Below are positions 37,219-46,499 of a stretch of DNA of 64,000 nucleotides, piece after piece. The notes beneath the pieces are model-generated. The model made no database searches, was not told the origin of the DNA, and saw only the letters and a program-made list of their open reading frames with translations. Made by a program: the position numbers and the translations under genes. How positions within the stretch are numbered: position 1 is the stretch's first letter; each line of letters begins with the position of its first letter. Location of the stretch: NCBI GenBank assembly GCA_963702995.1, contig OY969783.1, positions 6,572,001 through 6,636,000 on the forward strand, in the 5' to 3' direction. Source of the DNA: MFD04580-c1 sp963702995. GTDB taxonomy: Bacteria > Planctomycetota > Phycisphaerae > Tepidisphaerales > Tepidisphaeraceae.

Positions 37219-38711
37219 GGGCGCGGCGGCGCTTTCACCGGCAGGCCCGCGCGCCGGATCCGGCGGGAGCTTTCCGGGAGGCCCAGAAGGCTGTGATCGT
37301 CCATCAGCCGCGAGAAGAGCGCGATCCGCTGCCCCGCCGTCTCCAGGAAGTTCCCGATCCGAACCTCGACCGTCGCCCGCAGTTTCGTCCCGCGGCGGCG
37401 CTGGGGGATGGGGACGGTCACTTCAACCAGCTCCGCATGGTCGGCCCAGGCCTGCTCCGGATGCCAGCGCAGCGTTCGTTCCTGACCGCTGCGGCAGGTG
37501 AGCGGAAGGACGACGGAGGAAAAATCGAATCGTTCGGCGGCCGTGCATAACTCCAGCCACCACGAGTCGAAATCGGTCACGTTGCGAAACCGCAACTGCA
37601 ATTCTTCGAAAGCGGCCGCGTAACGCTTGGTCTCCCGCCCGATCGCCCGGTTGCGGCGGATCGCGGCGATCGTCTCGCGAACGCGGGTCGAGCCCGCGGT
37701 TCGGAAGAGCCCGAGCAACACGGGGATCAGCAGCAGAAGCCCGGCAAGCGTCCCCCAGCCATGGGACAATGAGGCGACGAGGCCGACGCCGGCCGCCACC
37801 ACCGATCCGCCGTACAGCACCAGGACCGCGTGCTTCTGGCACAGCCCAAGGTCCAGCAGGCGGTGATGGATGTGCCCGCGCTCCGCCTGGAAGACCGACC
37901 CGCGATGGATGATCCCCCGCCGCACCATCGTCAGCGCGGTGTCCATGATCGGGATCGAGAGCGCGAGGGCGGGGAGGAGCAAGCCGGTCGTGGTCCCGAC
38001 CGACGGCGCCTGCAAGAGGCTGAGCGTCGCGAGAGAGAACCCGAGGAACATGCTTCCGCAGTCCCCCATGAAGATCTTGGCCGGGTTGAAGTTGAAGAAA
38101 AGGAAGCCGCACAGGCTGCTCGCGAGGCACGCCGCCAGCAGCGGGATGGCCGACTCGCCCTCATGAAACCCCGCTATGGCGATGACCGCGCAGGCGATCG
38201 CGGCGATGCCGGCGGCCAGGCCGTCCAGCCCGTCGATAAAGTTGATGCTGACGGTGATGCTGATGATCCACAGCATCGTCAGCGGCCAGGCCACCCACGG
38301 CCCAAGCGGCACGGGCGGCACGCCATGAAGCGCGATGGTGTCGATCCGCACGCCGGCGCCGCAGATCGCGCTCGATGCCGCGATCAGCGCGATCAGCTTG
38401 AACTTCGAAGGGACGTTGAACAGGTCATCGACGACACCGACAACGAGGATGGATAACGCGGCGGCCCCGGCGACGATGAGTCGCGGGCTCGAAGCAAGCC
38501 CTAGGTAAGAAAGGGTGGCGCCGCCAGCGATGAACATCGCGGCCGCGATCGCAAGCCCGCCCAGGCGGGGCGTCGGGATGCTGTGTACTTTGCGGCTGTT
38601 GGGCAGGTCAACCACGCCGAAGCGGCGGGCGACGACGATCACCATAGGGGTGAGGATCGCCGACGCCAGCAGCGCGCCGAGGCAAGCGATGAAGATAATA
38701 CCGTAAGCCAT
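37215..38711 (-). CDS. WecA/TagO-like UDP-sugar:undecaprenyl-phosphate transferase with C-terminal extension
   Basis: This multi-pass membrane enzyme starts polysaccharide synthesis by moving a sugar-1-phosphate from UDP-sugar to undecaprenyl phosphate. Motifs are 'RKVHSIPTPRLGGLAI', 'VVGVVDDLFNVPSKFKL' (the DD pair), 'SINFIDGLDGLAAGIAAI', 'FFNFNPAKIFMGDCGSMFLG' and the 'GHIHHRLLDLG' cytoplasmic loop. About ten hydrophobic helices end near residue 350 ('LLLLIPVLLGLFRTAG'). The last ~140 residues are soluble and unusual ('RYAAAFEELQLRFRNVTDF', 'VTVPIPQRRRGTKLRATVEV', 'ALFSRLMDDHSLLG'), perhaps a regulatory domain. It overlaps the GT4 gene by ATGA, so both form an operon. Confidence 0.92.
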   Translation of the reverse strand: MAYGIIFIACLGALLASAILTPMVIVVARRFGVVDLPNSRKVHSIPTPRLGGLAIAAAMFIAGGATLSYLGLASSPRLIVAGAAALSILVVGVVDDLFNVPSKFKLIALIAASSAICGAGVRIDTIALHGVPPVPLGPWVAWPLTMLWIISITVSINFIDGLDGLAAGIAAIACAVIAIAGFHEGESAIPLLAACLASSLCGFLFFNFNPAKIFMGDCGSMFLGFSLATLSLLQAPSVGTTTGLLLPALALSIPIMDTALTMVRRGIIHRGSVFQAERGHIHHRLLDLGLCQKHAVLVLYGGSVVAAGVGLVASLSHGWGTLAGLLLLIPVLLGLFRTAGSTRVRETIAAIRRNRAIGRETKRYAAAFEELQLRFRNVTDFDSWWLELCTAAERFDFSSVVLPLTCRSGQERTLRWHPEQAWADHAELVEVTVPIPQRRRGTKLRATVEVRIGNFLETAGQRIALFSRLMDDHSLLGLPESSRRIRRAGLPVKAPPRP

Positions 38712-39293
38712 ACGACTTCTCGTAAATTTGGCCTAGTTCCAATTAATCCGGCTTGGCCGGCAACGGGTGAATAAACCGACGGTAGCAATGCATGCGCGTG
38801 TGAAGGACGACGCCCGGCACCACGTCATGTACTGGCCCGCTCGCGGCAACAGCCAATCGCCTTCGCGGGGCGAGGCCCGATGTCCGCTCGTGGTTCCGAG
38901 GGTCGGCGCTTCCGGCGCAGAAATAAACAACGAAAAGAGCGACAACGAAGCAGACGCAATTGCGTCTCTTGTTTCGTTAATGGCTGCCTGCTGCTCATCG
39001 CGCCGATGGAACCGGAGGACGGTTTCTCACGAGGTTAAAACAGGGCACGCGCGGATCGGTCTAAAAGAACCCCAGTTTCGCTAAACGGGCTGCACCCACA
39101 GTCGCGGCTCGATAATACAAGCCGGGGACAGAGGGTCAAGCAGAATTTGAGCATTGCCTCGCAAATCTGTGAAAAAGCTTCGGTCGTGCGAGGCGGGCCA
39201 CACTCAAGCTCCCCTCATACCGTTCATTTTTTCCCCTCGGACTCAGTGCCTTTGACAGAACACTGCGTCTGCCTCACCGAAACGACCGTCCCG
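38712..39293. other. Intergenic region upstream of the WecA-like gene
   Basis: No gene is seen. It contains an extended hairpin (38944-38976) and otherwise no recognised element; it should include the promoter of the WecA/GT4 operon. Confidence 0.4.
38944..38976. promoter_or_regulatory. Extended palindrome
   Basis: A 16-base perfect palindrome 'agacgcaattgcgtct' (38952-38967) is flanked by 'aacgaa' and 'ttcgtt', giving a longer imperfect stem. It could be an operator or a terminator-like hairpin; there is no clear partner gene. Confidence 0.45.
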
Positions 39294-40483
39294 TCAATAG
39301 AGAAGTAGAAACGACCCATCTTGCCTGCAAATGACTACGGGAGTGCTCCAGGCAGGCAGCCCGTCGGCGTGGCCGGATCCGTCGGCCACTGGGCTTCCGC
39401 CTGCCGAGAACGCCTGCCAGGCAACTGAACCGCCCCGTGCCCATCCCGTCCCTTCCGCCCAGGCGAGCAAGACTCCCCCACTTTTCGAGGCCGCGATCGT
39501 CGGGTGTTTCTGGCTAGAAGAGCTCCCCAGAGTCCCGATTCGATCGCTTGCTCGGCCGTTCGGATTGATTCGCGCCAATAAACGTGACCTTCGCTCTCCC
39601 AAGCCGCAAGGAGGCCTCGGCCGTCGGCGGCAAACGCCGAGGTACTCATAACGCACTGGGGGCTGGGCCATGGATCGGCCAGCGCCGCGACGAAGGTACG
39701 CCCCGCGTCGGCCGAAGTGATGCAGCGGATATCTCGATGAGTGCCCTCGGCCGCCGTTCGGTAGAGGATGGCGACGCGGCCGGGCGATGACGCGAAGAGG
39801 GCCAGACCGCAGCAGCCGCAGGCGCCGGCGGCCGGCCGATCGACAGCTTCTTCCGCACCAAAGTGGTCGCCGTCGTCGGATGAGCGTCGGATCCAGACGC
39901 GCCGGTTGGCTTCCCCCTTCTGTTCGCCGGGAGCATGCCATGCGAGATAGACATTCCCATCCTCGTCGGCCGCCACAGACCCGCCGCCGTCGAGCCCCGG
40001 TCGCTCCTGGATGACGTTGCGTTGCGGCTCGAAGCCCTCTCCGCCATCGGTGTTTCGCGCATACAAGAACGGCGCGGCCCCCCCGATGGCCCGCGGCTCC
40101 GCCTTGGCCGAGCCGTACCAGGCGACATGGATGCGGCCGTTGCGGCCGAGCGCCAGTCGCGGGCCGCGAACCGTGCCGATCGCCAGCGCGCTCTTTGGCT
40201 GGCTATTGACCCGGACTGGCTTACTGAAGCCTCCCGCGACGCCGGTCGAGCGGACATAGTAAATGTCGCCCGCATTGGGCTCGCCCTTGAAGTAGATCAG
40301 GTGAATGACGCCGCGCCCGTCGGCGGCGACCTGCGGGGCAATGCCGCCGTCGGGGACGCGAGCGGTCTCCACGCGAGCCGCACCGTCCGCGGCGATAGTC
40401 GGGGGCGATGACGCGGCCGCCGCGGCAATTAACGCAACCGCCACCAAGGCCTGTTTGACGACGTTCCAGCGCTTGCGCCGCAT
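39294..40483 (-). pseudogene. Secreted sialidase-like (BNR/Asp-box) beta-propeller protein, one frameshift
   Basis: The start 'MRRKRWNVVKQALVAVALIA' has GGAGGG just upstream and is a signal peptide. Asp-box repeats are visible ('NTDGGEGFEPQ', 'SSDDGDHFGAEE', 'SADAGRTFVAA'), the mark of sialidase/neuraminidase-like propellers that bind or cut surface sugars. Near 39570 the frame breaks after 'ESEGHVYWR'; in the next frame 'INPNGRASDRIGTLGSSSSQ' and 'GGVLLAWAEGTGWARGGSVA' complete the propeller, ending 39294. Joined length is about 396 residues. The break is probably a one-base loss. Enzyme activity is not proven: the catalytic Arg triad cannot be assigned by eye. Confidence 0.75.
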
Positions 40484-40753
40484 GGGCCCTCCACGACTCG
40501 AAATGGACGGATTGATTTGTCGCGGCAACGCCGCGTTTGAACTATATCCGAAAGAGCGATGAGCTCGCACCGCGGATACCGCCGTCGGCGCCGCGAGTTG
40601 GGCCCATCCGGAGTTTAAGACGCGGTGAAGTCGTTGCGTACAGGTGGGTACGGGAGTCTGATCAGCCTCCCGAGCGCGGTAAGCGCAATGCCGATCTCCG
40701 TTCTCTGCGAAGATCGGATGCGATGGGCAATCAGGGCAGGGTGACCCAGTTCA

Positions 40754-41719
40754 ATGACCGATCGAATCGCGGCCATCGTGGTAACGTTCAACCGCCTGGA
40801 GCGGCTGCGTGAATGCATCGCCAGCCTCCGCTCCCAGACGACGCCGCTCGCCGAGATCATCATCGTCAACAATGCCAGCACCGACGGAACGGGGGACTGG
40901 CTTGCGGCCCAGGAGGGCCTCACCGTCATCAACCAGGGCAACGAGGGCGGCGCTGGAGGGTTCTACACCGGGATCCTCAAGGCGTACGCGAACCGGCACG
41001 CGTGGTTCTGGTGCATGGATGACGATTCGGCGCCCCGCGCCGACGCGCTGGCGGCTCTGTTGGCCTGCGGCCCTTATCAAGCGGGTAAGGCCGGTTACCT
41101 GGCAAGCCTGGTCCTCTGGACTGACGGGTCCGTCCATCGCATGAACGCTCCATGGCTGCGGCCGCCGACCGGCTGGAAGCATCGGCTGATGCCGTTCGAT
41201 GTTTACGATGAGTTGACCTGGCTCCGTTCGGCGGTGAGCGAGCGCGTGGTCCGCGTTGAGATGGCGACGTTCGTCTCCATCCTCATCTCCCGCCGGGCGG
41301 TGGAGAAGGTGGGGTTGCCGTTGCGGAAGATGTTCATCTGGCACGACGACGCCGAATACACCGCTCGGATTGGCCGCCATTTCCCGAACTACCTGATCCT
41401 TGACAGCGTGGCCGTGCACAACACGGCGAAAAACGAAGGCCCGAACCCGACCCAGAGCAGGAAGTACCTGTATTCGGTTCGGAACATGATCGTGACGCTT
41501 CGTCAGGAGGCGGGCAGCCCGATTCTGAAGTGGTCGAAAATCCTCGCGTTTTCCGGCCTGACGCTTAAGCGGGCTCTGCTTGGGCAGGTGCCGGTCGGCG
41601 CAATCGGCTGGCTGTGGCGCGGCTTCATCTTTGACTGTCGGCCGGAGTTTCCGCCAGCCTTGGCCTTGGGCGATCAACGTGGCTCAGAGTCGCCTGAAGC
41701 ATCGGCCGCCTCGTCGTGA
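40754..41719 (+). CDS. GT2-family glycosyltransferase (GlfT2/rhamnosyltransferase-like)
   Basis: The protein has 321 residues beginning 'MTDRIAAIVVTFNRLERLRE', the GT-A nucleotide-binding start. 'IIIVNNASTDGTGDWL' and 'NQGNEGGAGGFYTGI' are typical of the galactofuranosyl/rhamnosyl branch; the metal-binding DxD is in 'WCMDDDSAPR', and the acceptor/base region is 'MFIWHDDAEYTARIGRHFP'. It probably extends a surface glycan in the cytoplasm. The 3' end overlaps the convergent sulfotransferase gene by 95 bp; both reading frames look real to their ends, though the last ~30 residues of either could be unneeded. Confidence 0.9.
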   Translation: MTDRIAAIVVTFNRLERLRECIASLRSQTTPLAEIIIVNNASTDGTGDWLAAQEGLTVINQGNEGGAGGFYTGILKAYANRHAWFWCMDDDSAPRADALAALLACGPYQAGKAGYLASLVLWTDGSVHRMNAPWLRPPTGWKHRLMPFDVYDELTWLRSAVSERVVRVEMATFVSILISRRAVEKVGLPLRKMFIWHDDAEYTARIGRHFPNYLILDSVAVHNTAKNEGPNPTQSRKYLYSVRNMIVTLRQEAGSPILKWSKILAFSGLTLKRALLGQVPVGAIGWLWRGFIFDCRPEFPPALALGDQRGSESPEASAASS

Positions 41720-42593
41720 CGCGGGCCGATGGGGCGCCTCCGACCCAGCAGTCGTTCGCTTCATAGCCGAGTTCGATCAACATCTTGCCGGCAATCTGGT
41801 GAATGAGCGCGCGATCCTCCAGCGTCATCAGATCGCGCCAGTCGGTCTTGCGACGTCCCTGCCGGGGGTTGTAGAGCGCCGTGCTTTCGAGGTTGATCGA
41901 GAGGGCTCGCGCGAACTTGCTCAGAGCGAAGTACTCTCGCGGGCGCGGAAGCTTAACAGTAGAATCCGTGCGAAGCGTGAAGGCGGCCGCCAGCCGATCC
42001 ATGACCGCGCAGGGGTCGGCCAGGAGTCGCTCCATCGCGACGGGGACCGCCAGCGGCTCGTTCAACCACGCGGTAACGTGGGTCACCCACGCCTGGATCC
42101 GATTCTCACAACGGTCGCCGGGCTCCAGCATGAACGCGCGCATCGTCACGCCGCGGTTCTCGCAGTCGAAGAGAGCGAACGCCGAGGCGAGCACGTCCCG
42201 AACGTCCCGATAGATATAGATAAACGACGCGTTTTCGCGCAGCCATCGCGCGACCGAACGGTCAAACGGGACCTGGCGGCCGGCCCAATGGATGTATCCG
42301 AAGTCGGGCAATGCGTGCGTCTTGATCACCGGGCGCTTCGTCCCCCGCCGGATCGGCCTGGCGACCGAGGAGACTGGCAGTTGCGAATCAAGCATGATCA
42401 TTCGGTCCAGGTCAACGAAGAGACAGGTGGGGACTTCGCCCCAATATTTCCACGCTCGGCAGTCGGGGAAGTTGAGCCTCAGGGAGTCGATCATCAGATG
42501 TGTGCCGCTCCTGGGGTGACTTGCGACCACGATCGGCCGAGATCGCAATTCTGTCATGTCCCTGACTAATGCAATCTGATTATCGAAGTTCAT
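41625..42593 (-). CDS. PAPS-dependent sulfotransferase
   Basis: It transfers sulfate from PAPS to a sugar or other acceptor. The start 'MNFDNQIALVRDM' has GAGGGAG upstream. The 5'-phosphosulfate loop is 'VVASHPRSGTHLMIDSL' and the 3'-phosphate-binding motif is 'FIYIYRDVRDVLASAFALF'. The protein has 322 residues. Being beside a glycosyltransferase, it may sulfate a surface polysaccharide. Its last ~30 codons overlap the end of the GT2 gene on the other strand. Confidence 0.9.
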   Translation of the reverse strand: MNFDNQIALVRDMTELRSRPIVVASHPRSGTHLMIDSLRLNFPDCRAWKYWGEVPTCLFVDLDRMIMLDSQLPVSSVARPIRRGTKRPVIKTHALPDFGYIHWAGRQVPFDRSVARWLRENASFIYIYRDVRDVLASAFALFDCENRGVTMRAFMLEPGDRCENRIQAWVTHVTAWLNEPLAVPVAMERLLADPCAVMDRLAAAFTLRTDSTVKLPRPREYFALSKFARALSINLESTALYNPRQGRRKTDWRDLMTLEDRALIHQIAGKMLIELGYEANDCWVGGAPSARVTTRRPMLQATLSHVDRPRPRLAETPADSQR

Positions 42594-43260
42594 CGTGCTC
42601 CCTCGGTTGAAGGACCGAAGTATACAGAACAAGCCCGATAATCGAAGCGGGGCGAACCTTCCAAACTCGCCTTAAATTCCTGTCATATCGCCATAGACGA
42701 GTCACTACGTTTTACTGAGTCTTGTTCGGCATTTCTGTGAAGAATTCGATGATTTCCCACCCGGCATTTGTGGATCTCGCGCACCGCCGGCTTCTGGTTT
42801 GAGGCGGTGTGCTCCGATAAGAACGATAATTAGATCCGTGATAGTCTATAAATAAAAATTGGTTAATGAAGAAACTGTTACATAGAGTGGCGTGATTATG
42901 ATTATTCAACGGCCGGTTGAACCATCCTAGTGCTACAGCGCTGAACAGCCGTAACGCCTTGCCAGAAAAAAGGAGAAATCCGAAGCACGAAATCCTGAGG
43001 AAGCAGAAAAGAAGACAAAGTGGAAAAGGGGTTTCGCGTGACGCCGCCGGTGCCCTCGCCGGCAGGCGTTCGATACGGTCGGCGAACAGTGCCGGTGAGG
43101 GCACCGGCGGCACTTATGGGCGGGCTGTAACCCGCTGCCTTCGATGGATCGAGACACGGGCCATGAGCACGGTTCGCCGTCCGACGCGGTATACTCGCCG
43201 GCCGCTACGCGACGCGTCGGCCCGGGGGTGACGGGTTCGGTCGCGCGCCACGGATAGGCT
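42594..43260. other. Intergenic repeat-bearing region
   Basis: No gene is found. The left half is AT-rich. It carries the 'aaatccgaagcacgaaatc' unit (42976-42994, also at 20352) and copy 2 of the GC-rich palindromic repeat (43042-43113). A 'tatact' hexamer lies at about 43189-43194, but no matching -35 box is seen. Confidence 0.5.
43042..43113 (-). repeat. Interspersed palindromic repeat, copy 2
   Basis: It runs from 'cgccgccggtgccctcgcc' to 'gcaccggcggcac', so the ends pair. The inner segment 'ggtcggcga' and the right arm are shared with the 55.8 kb copy. It lies upstream of the dienelactone hydrolase gene. Confidence 0.75.
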
Positions 43261-44028
43261 ATGGTTATCATTGACGACGAACACGCGGATCTGACGACCC
43301 CACGGGCCTCATGCGGACGTATTTCTTTCGTCCGGCCGACGTTCCCGGCGCTCCGAAAGCGCAGGTACCCCGGCCTTGTTTTGTTTTCGGAGATTTTCCA
43401 GGTCACCGGCCCGATCCGGCGAACGGCCGCGTTCTTAGCGGGGCACGGGTTTGTTGTCGCGGTCCCTGAGGTCTATCACGAGCTGGAGCCCGCCCCGGGG
43501 GTCGTCCTGCCGTATGACCAGGCGGGTGCCGATCGCGGCAATGCCCACAAGGTCGCGAAGGAAGTCTGGAGCTACGACGCCGATGCGCGGGCCTGCCTCG
43601 ATCACCTTAAGGGCCACGCCTCCTGCACCGGGCGACTCGGTGTGGCGGGGATTTGCCTTGGCGGCCATCTCGCCTTCCGCGCCGCGATGAACCCGGACGT
43701 CGAGGCCGGCGCCTGCTTCTACGCGACCGATATTCACAAGCGGTCACTCGGGAAGGGATTGCGGGATAATTCCCTCGACCGGATCGGTGAGATCAAGGGT
43801 GAGATGCTCATGGTCTGGGGGAAGCAGGACCCGCACATTCCCCGCGAGGGGCGCCGGATTGTTTACGATGCGATGGCCGACTCCGGCACCGCGTTTACCT
43901 GGCACGAGTTCAACGGGCAGCATGCGTTCATTCGCGACGAGGGCGCACGTTATGACCCGGAGTTGCATCATCTGACCCAGCGCCTCCTGATCGATCTCTT
44001 CCGCCGCGTACTCACGACCGGTGGATAA
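43261..44028 (+). CDS. Dienelactone hydrolase family protein (N-terminal frame locally disturbed)
   Basis: This alpha/beta hydrolase of the DLH family is cytoplasmic, with an unknown ester or lactone substrate. The nucleophile Cys is in 'LGVAGICLGGHLAFR', Asp in 'WGKQDPHIPREG' and His in 'NGQHAFIRDEG'. The N-terminus 'MVIIDDEHADLTTP' is normal, but codons about 43300-43355 read as 'RASCGRISFVRP', whereas the neighbouring frame reads 'TGLMRTYFFRPADVPGAPKA', which matches the family pattern ('TGxMRTYxFRPA'). The main frame then resumes at 'RYPGLVLFSEIFQVTGPIRR'. A lost C near 43298 and a compensating change near 43355 would explain this. The protein is complete in length (255 residues). Confidence 0.88.
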   Translation: MVIIDDEHADLTTPRASCGRISFVRPTFPALRKRRYPGLVLFSEIFQVTGPIRRTAAFLAGHGFVVAVPEVYHELEPAPGVVLPYDQAGADRGNAHKVAKEVWSYDADARACLDHLKGHASCTGRLGVAGICLGGHLAFRAAMNPDVEAGACFYATDIHKRSLGKGLRDNSLDRIGEIKGEMLMVWGKQDPHIPREGRRIVYDAMADSGTAFTWHEFNGQHAFIRDEGARYDPELHHLTQRLLIDLFRRVLTTGG

Positions 44029-44086
44029 GCCGCCACCGGAACGGGGCTCGCCCGTCGGAACGGCTCTTGAGGGCAGTTTTTTTCGA

Positions 44087-45004
44087 ATGGCCCATCGTCG
44101 CCACATCCTCGCCTGCGCAATCGGCGTCAGGCTTGCCGCAGGGGCATTGGGCGCGGTTTGGCCCTCATCGCCGTGTCGGGCCGCCGGTCAACCTGCGGCG
44201 ACCCGGCCGGCCGGGCCCGCCGCGGCCGCTCCGACCCTTCTCGAATCGACGGCCGCCCTCCGCCGGGGGTGCGGGCTTCGCCTCCTCGCCACCGGTGAGA
44301 TGCCCAAGCCGTCATGGGAGGTGGTGCGGTTCAATCCACTCTTGCAGAAGGATGCCCCCACGCGGGACGCATACGCGGCGATCGTCGTCGAAGAACTCGT
44401 TCGCTACGACGCCGCCTGGATCGGCCGCTCCAAGGTCACCACGGTGGCGCTTGTCGGGCGGCTGACGGTTGATGGCCAATCCCGCGCGGGCGTCCCCGAC
44501 TACCTCGCCGGCGTGCTTTACCTCGACCCTTTCGTCGGGGCGTTCAACGACACCTACCGCCGCCACGTGATCCACCACGAGCTGTTTCACGCGGTGGAGG
44601 CGGCCGTCCATGGCGACCCCTATTTTGACGACCCCGCGTGGCGACGGATGAACGACCCCGCCTTTCGCTACGGCTCGGGCGGCGCCGCCTCACGCGATGC
44701 GGCCGTCACAGTCCTCAACCACCCGGCGGCCGGGTTCATCAACCAGTACGCGGAAGCGGCAGTGGAAGAAGATAAGGCCGAGCTTTTCGCCGCCCTGATG
44801 ACCCCCGCCGAGGCCCCACTGATCGAGCGCTGGGCGCTGACCGACCCGATCCTGCGGAACAAGGCCCTCTACCTTCGCCGTTACGCCGCGACCCTCCGCG
44901 CCGAACCGCCACGCCCCGCCACCGACGGATTCAGCGCGTTGGGGGAGTGGCTCGACGCCGCCCGGGCCGCGCTCCTGGGCGCCAACACCAGCGAGAAGCC
45001 ATAG
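44087..45004 (+). CDS. Exported putative zinc metallopeptidase
   Basis: The protein has about 305 residues from the ATG at 44087 ('MAHRRHILACAIGVRLAAGA'), whose first 35 residues form a signal peptide; a further upstream start overlapping the hydrolase stop is possible. The zinc-binding HExxH motif is 'VIHHELFHAVEAAVH' near the middle, and a downstream Glu-containing helix 'NQYAEAAVEEDKAELFAALM' could give the third ligand, as in gluzincin-type peptidases. The substrate is unknown. It follows the hydrolase by 58 bp on the same strand and may be co-transcribed. Confidence 0.7.
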   Translation: MAHRRHILACAIGVRLAAGALGAVWPSSPCRAAGQPAATRPAGPAAAAPTLLESTAALRRGCGLRLLATGEMPKPSWEVVRFNPLLQKDAPTRDAYAAIVVEELVRYDAAWIGRSKVTTVALVGRLTVDGQSRAGVPDYLAGVLYLDPFVGAFNDTYRRHVIHHELFHAVEAAVHGDPYFDDPAWRRMNDPAFRYGSGGAASRDAAVTVLNHPAAGFINQYAEAAVEEDKAELFAALMTPAEAPLIERWALTDPILRNKALYLRRYAATLRAEPPRPATDGFSALGEWLDAARAALLGANTSEKP

Positions 45005-45079
45005 GCCCCGCATCGCGCGAGTGATGGCGCGGGGAGCAATTGTTGACGCCATCGTGGCCGCGTGGGACAACGGCCGCCA

Positions 45080-45640
45080 ATGCGGATAGACGAGCGGGAC
45101 GAGTTTCCGAGCAGAGCGTTTGCCGAGGTGCGTTCCGTGCCGTCTCCGAGCCTTCCCACGCCGCCGTCTGAAAAGGTCCACTTCGAACCGATCGGCTACG
45201 CCGACTTCTACCACACCATCCGCGGCCAGATCGAGCACGAAGACAACCTGGCGAGCACGCGCCTGAACTGGTTCATCACGTCCCAATCCTTTCTGTTCAC
45301 GGCGTACGCCATTACCGTCGGGAACGCGTCGGCCCTCCCGCCGGCCGATCGCATGGCGACGGCGAAGGCGACCCTGTTGCTGTTGATCCCGGTCGTGGCG
45401 CTCTCCACCAGCGCCTTGATCGCCTTACCGATCGCCGGCGGTGTCCTGGCGATGCGAAACCTCCGCCGTTTCGCCCAGCCGACGCTCGACCGCGCCCGCC
45501 GCGAGGGATACCCGCTCCCGCCAATCCAGGGCGCTCGTTTCACGCAGAGCCTCGGCCTCACGGCCCCGCTGATCCTTCCGGTCCTCTTTTCGATCGTCTG
45601 GCTCCTGCTCCTGATGATCTGCTCCCGCGCGCCGCGGTGA
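45080..45640 (+). CDS. Hypothetical membrane protein with two helices
   Basis: The protein has 186 residues from the ATG at 45080; a GTG at 45062 is an alternative start. 'IRGQIEHEDNLASTRLNWFI' followed by 'SQSFLFTAYAI' forms an amphipathic lead-in and a first membrane segment. 'ATLLLLIPVVALSTSALIAL' is a second strongly hydrophobic stretch and 'LILPVLFSIVWLLLLMIC' a third at the C-terminus. The 'EDNLxxxRLNWFxxSQxFLF' pattern recurs in short bacterial membrane proteins of unknown role. There is no functional clue from neighbours. Confidence 0.65.
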   Translation: MRIDERDEFPSRAFAEVRSVPSPSLPTPPSEKVHFEPIGYADFYHTIRGQIEHEDNLASTRLNWFITSQSFLFTAYAITVGNASALPPADRMATAKATLLLLIPVVALSTSALIALPIAGGVLAMRNLRRFAQPTLDRARREGYPLPPIQGARFTQSLGLTAPLILPVLFSIVWLLLLMICSRAPR

Positions 45641-45665
45641 TCAGCCCGATCGGCCACAAGCTTCG

Positions 45666-46319
45666 TCACGGCGTAACGGCGGCAACAGCGCAATAGTCAA
45701 ACAGCGCCCGCCATTCAAGCCGCTGCAAGCCGACGGCCAGTTCGTACTCCGGCCCGCTCCGCTTCTCGTCGGCCGCCTGGACAAAGCCCACGAATTCGTC
45801 CGGGCTCCAGCCGTTGCGCGTGAGCCGCGCCACCAGCCGATCGTCCGCCCTCCCGCTCAATGCTTCGACCGCTCTCGCGGCGATGTTGGCCAGCGCCGGA
45901 TGGTTCCGGCACCGGGCGTACCAGTATTTGGAGTTCCAGAAGTCCCCCTCGCGACGGTGCATGATGGCGTGCCAGAACGCCTGGGTCGAGGTAAGTTCCG
46001 CCGGATCGGCGCGGCGCCCCGGCGACGCCGGCGCTAACCCGTGTTTCGACGCGGCGCGTTCCAGTTCCGCCGGGCCCATCTGCGCGACCTGGTGGCATTC
46101 ATCCAGCGCGTCGTGCCACAGCCAGAGCCCGGCGACGAGTTCGTACGCGTGCGCGGGAGAGGTCGGCGCGACAGAGAGCAACTGCCTGGGCATCACGTCC
46201 GAAAGCAGCGCCCGGGCTTCGGCAGGAGGGCTGTTCGAAACCACGAGGCTGCCGTAGCTGCCCGCCCGTATGATCTCGTGGGCGAGTGGCGAGAGCGAGT
46301 CGAGGCTTGGGTCGGCCAT
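45666..46319 (-). CDS. Conserved hypothetical protein
   Basis: The protein has 217 residues, starting 'MADPSLDSLSPLAHEIIRAG' (complement of 46317-46319). It is soluble and mostly helical. 'LVAGLWLWHDALDECHQVAQ', 'STQAFWHAIMHRREGDFWNS' and 'KYWYARCRNHPALANIA' are notable for many His/Trp residues; the last two resemble a conserved block of planctomycete proteins of unknown function. There is no signal peptide. I do not recognise the function; the many His and Glu residues could bind metal but no motif is secure. Confidence 0.65.
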   Translation of the reverse strand: MADPSLDSLSPLAHEIIRAGSYGSLVVSNSPPAEARALLSDVMPRQLLSVAPTSPAHAYELVAGLWLWHDALDECHQVAQMGPAELERAASKHGLAPASPGRRADPAELTSTQAFWHAIMHRREGDFWNSKYWYARCRNHPALANIAARAVEALSGRADDRLVARLTRNGWSPDEFVGFVQAADEKRSGPEYELAVGLQRLEWRALFDYCAVAAVTP

Positions 46320-46499
46320 TCCTGCTTTATACCGCCGGGGCCGCTCATCACGGGATCGCCACTCACGTTTTTTCATGCCGAGCCCGCCCAACGTCCGATA
46401 AAAAGCGACGGCAGCAGCCTGCCGCGCGCCACGGCGAACGCCGGCCGCGGAACGGACCGGCGTTCGAAGGCGCCGAGGAAGAGGCATGGAGGACCATTC

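Noticed and set aside
43185..43200. A 'tatact' -10 box upstream of the dienelactone hydrolase gene
   Set aside because: No acceptable -35 hexamer at 16-18 bases; one hexamer alone is not support.
46041..46499. An N-terminal extension of the small lipoprotein gene
   Set aside because: The signal peptide and GGAGG site fix the start at 46500; the upstream part is antisense to another gene.
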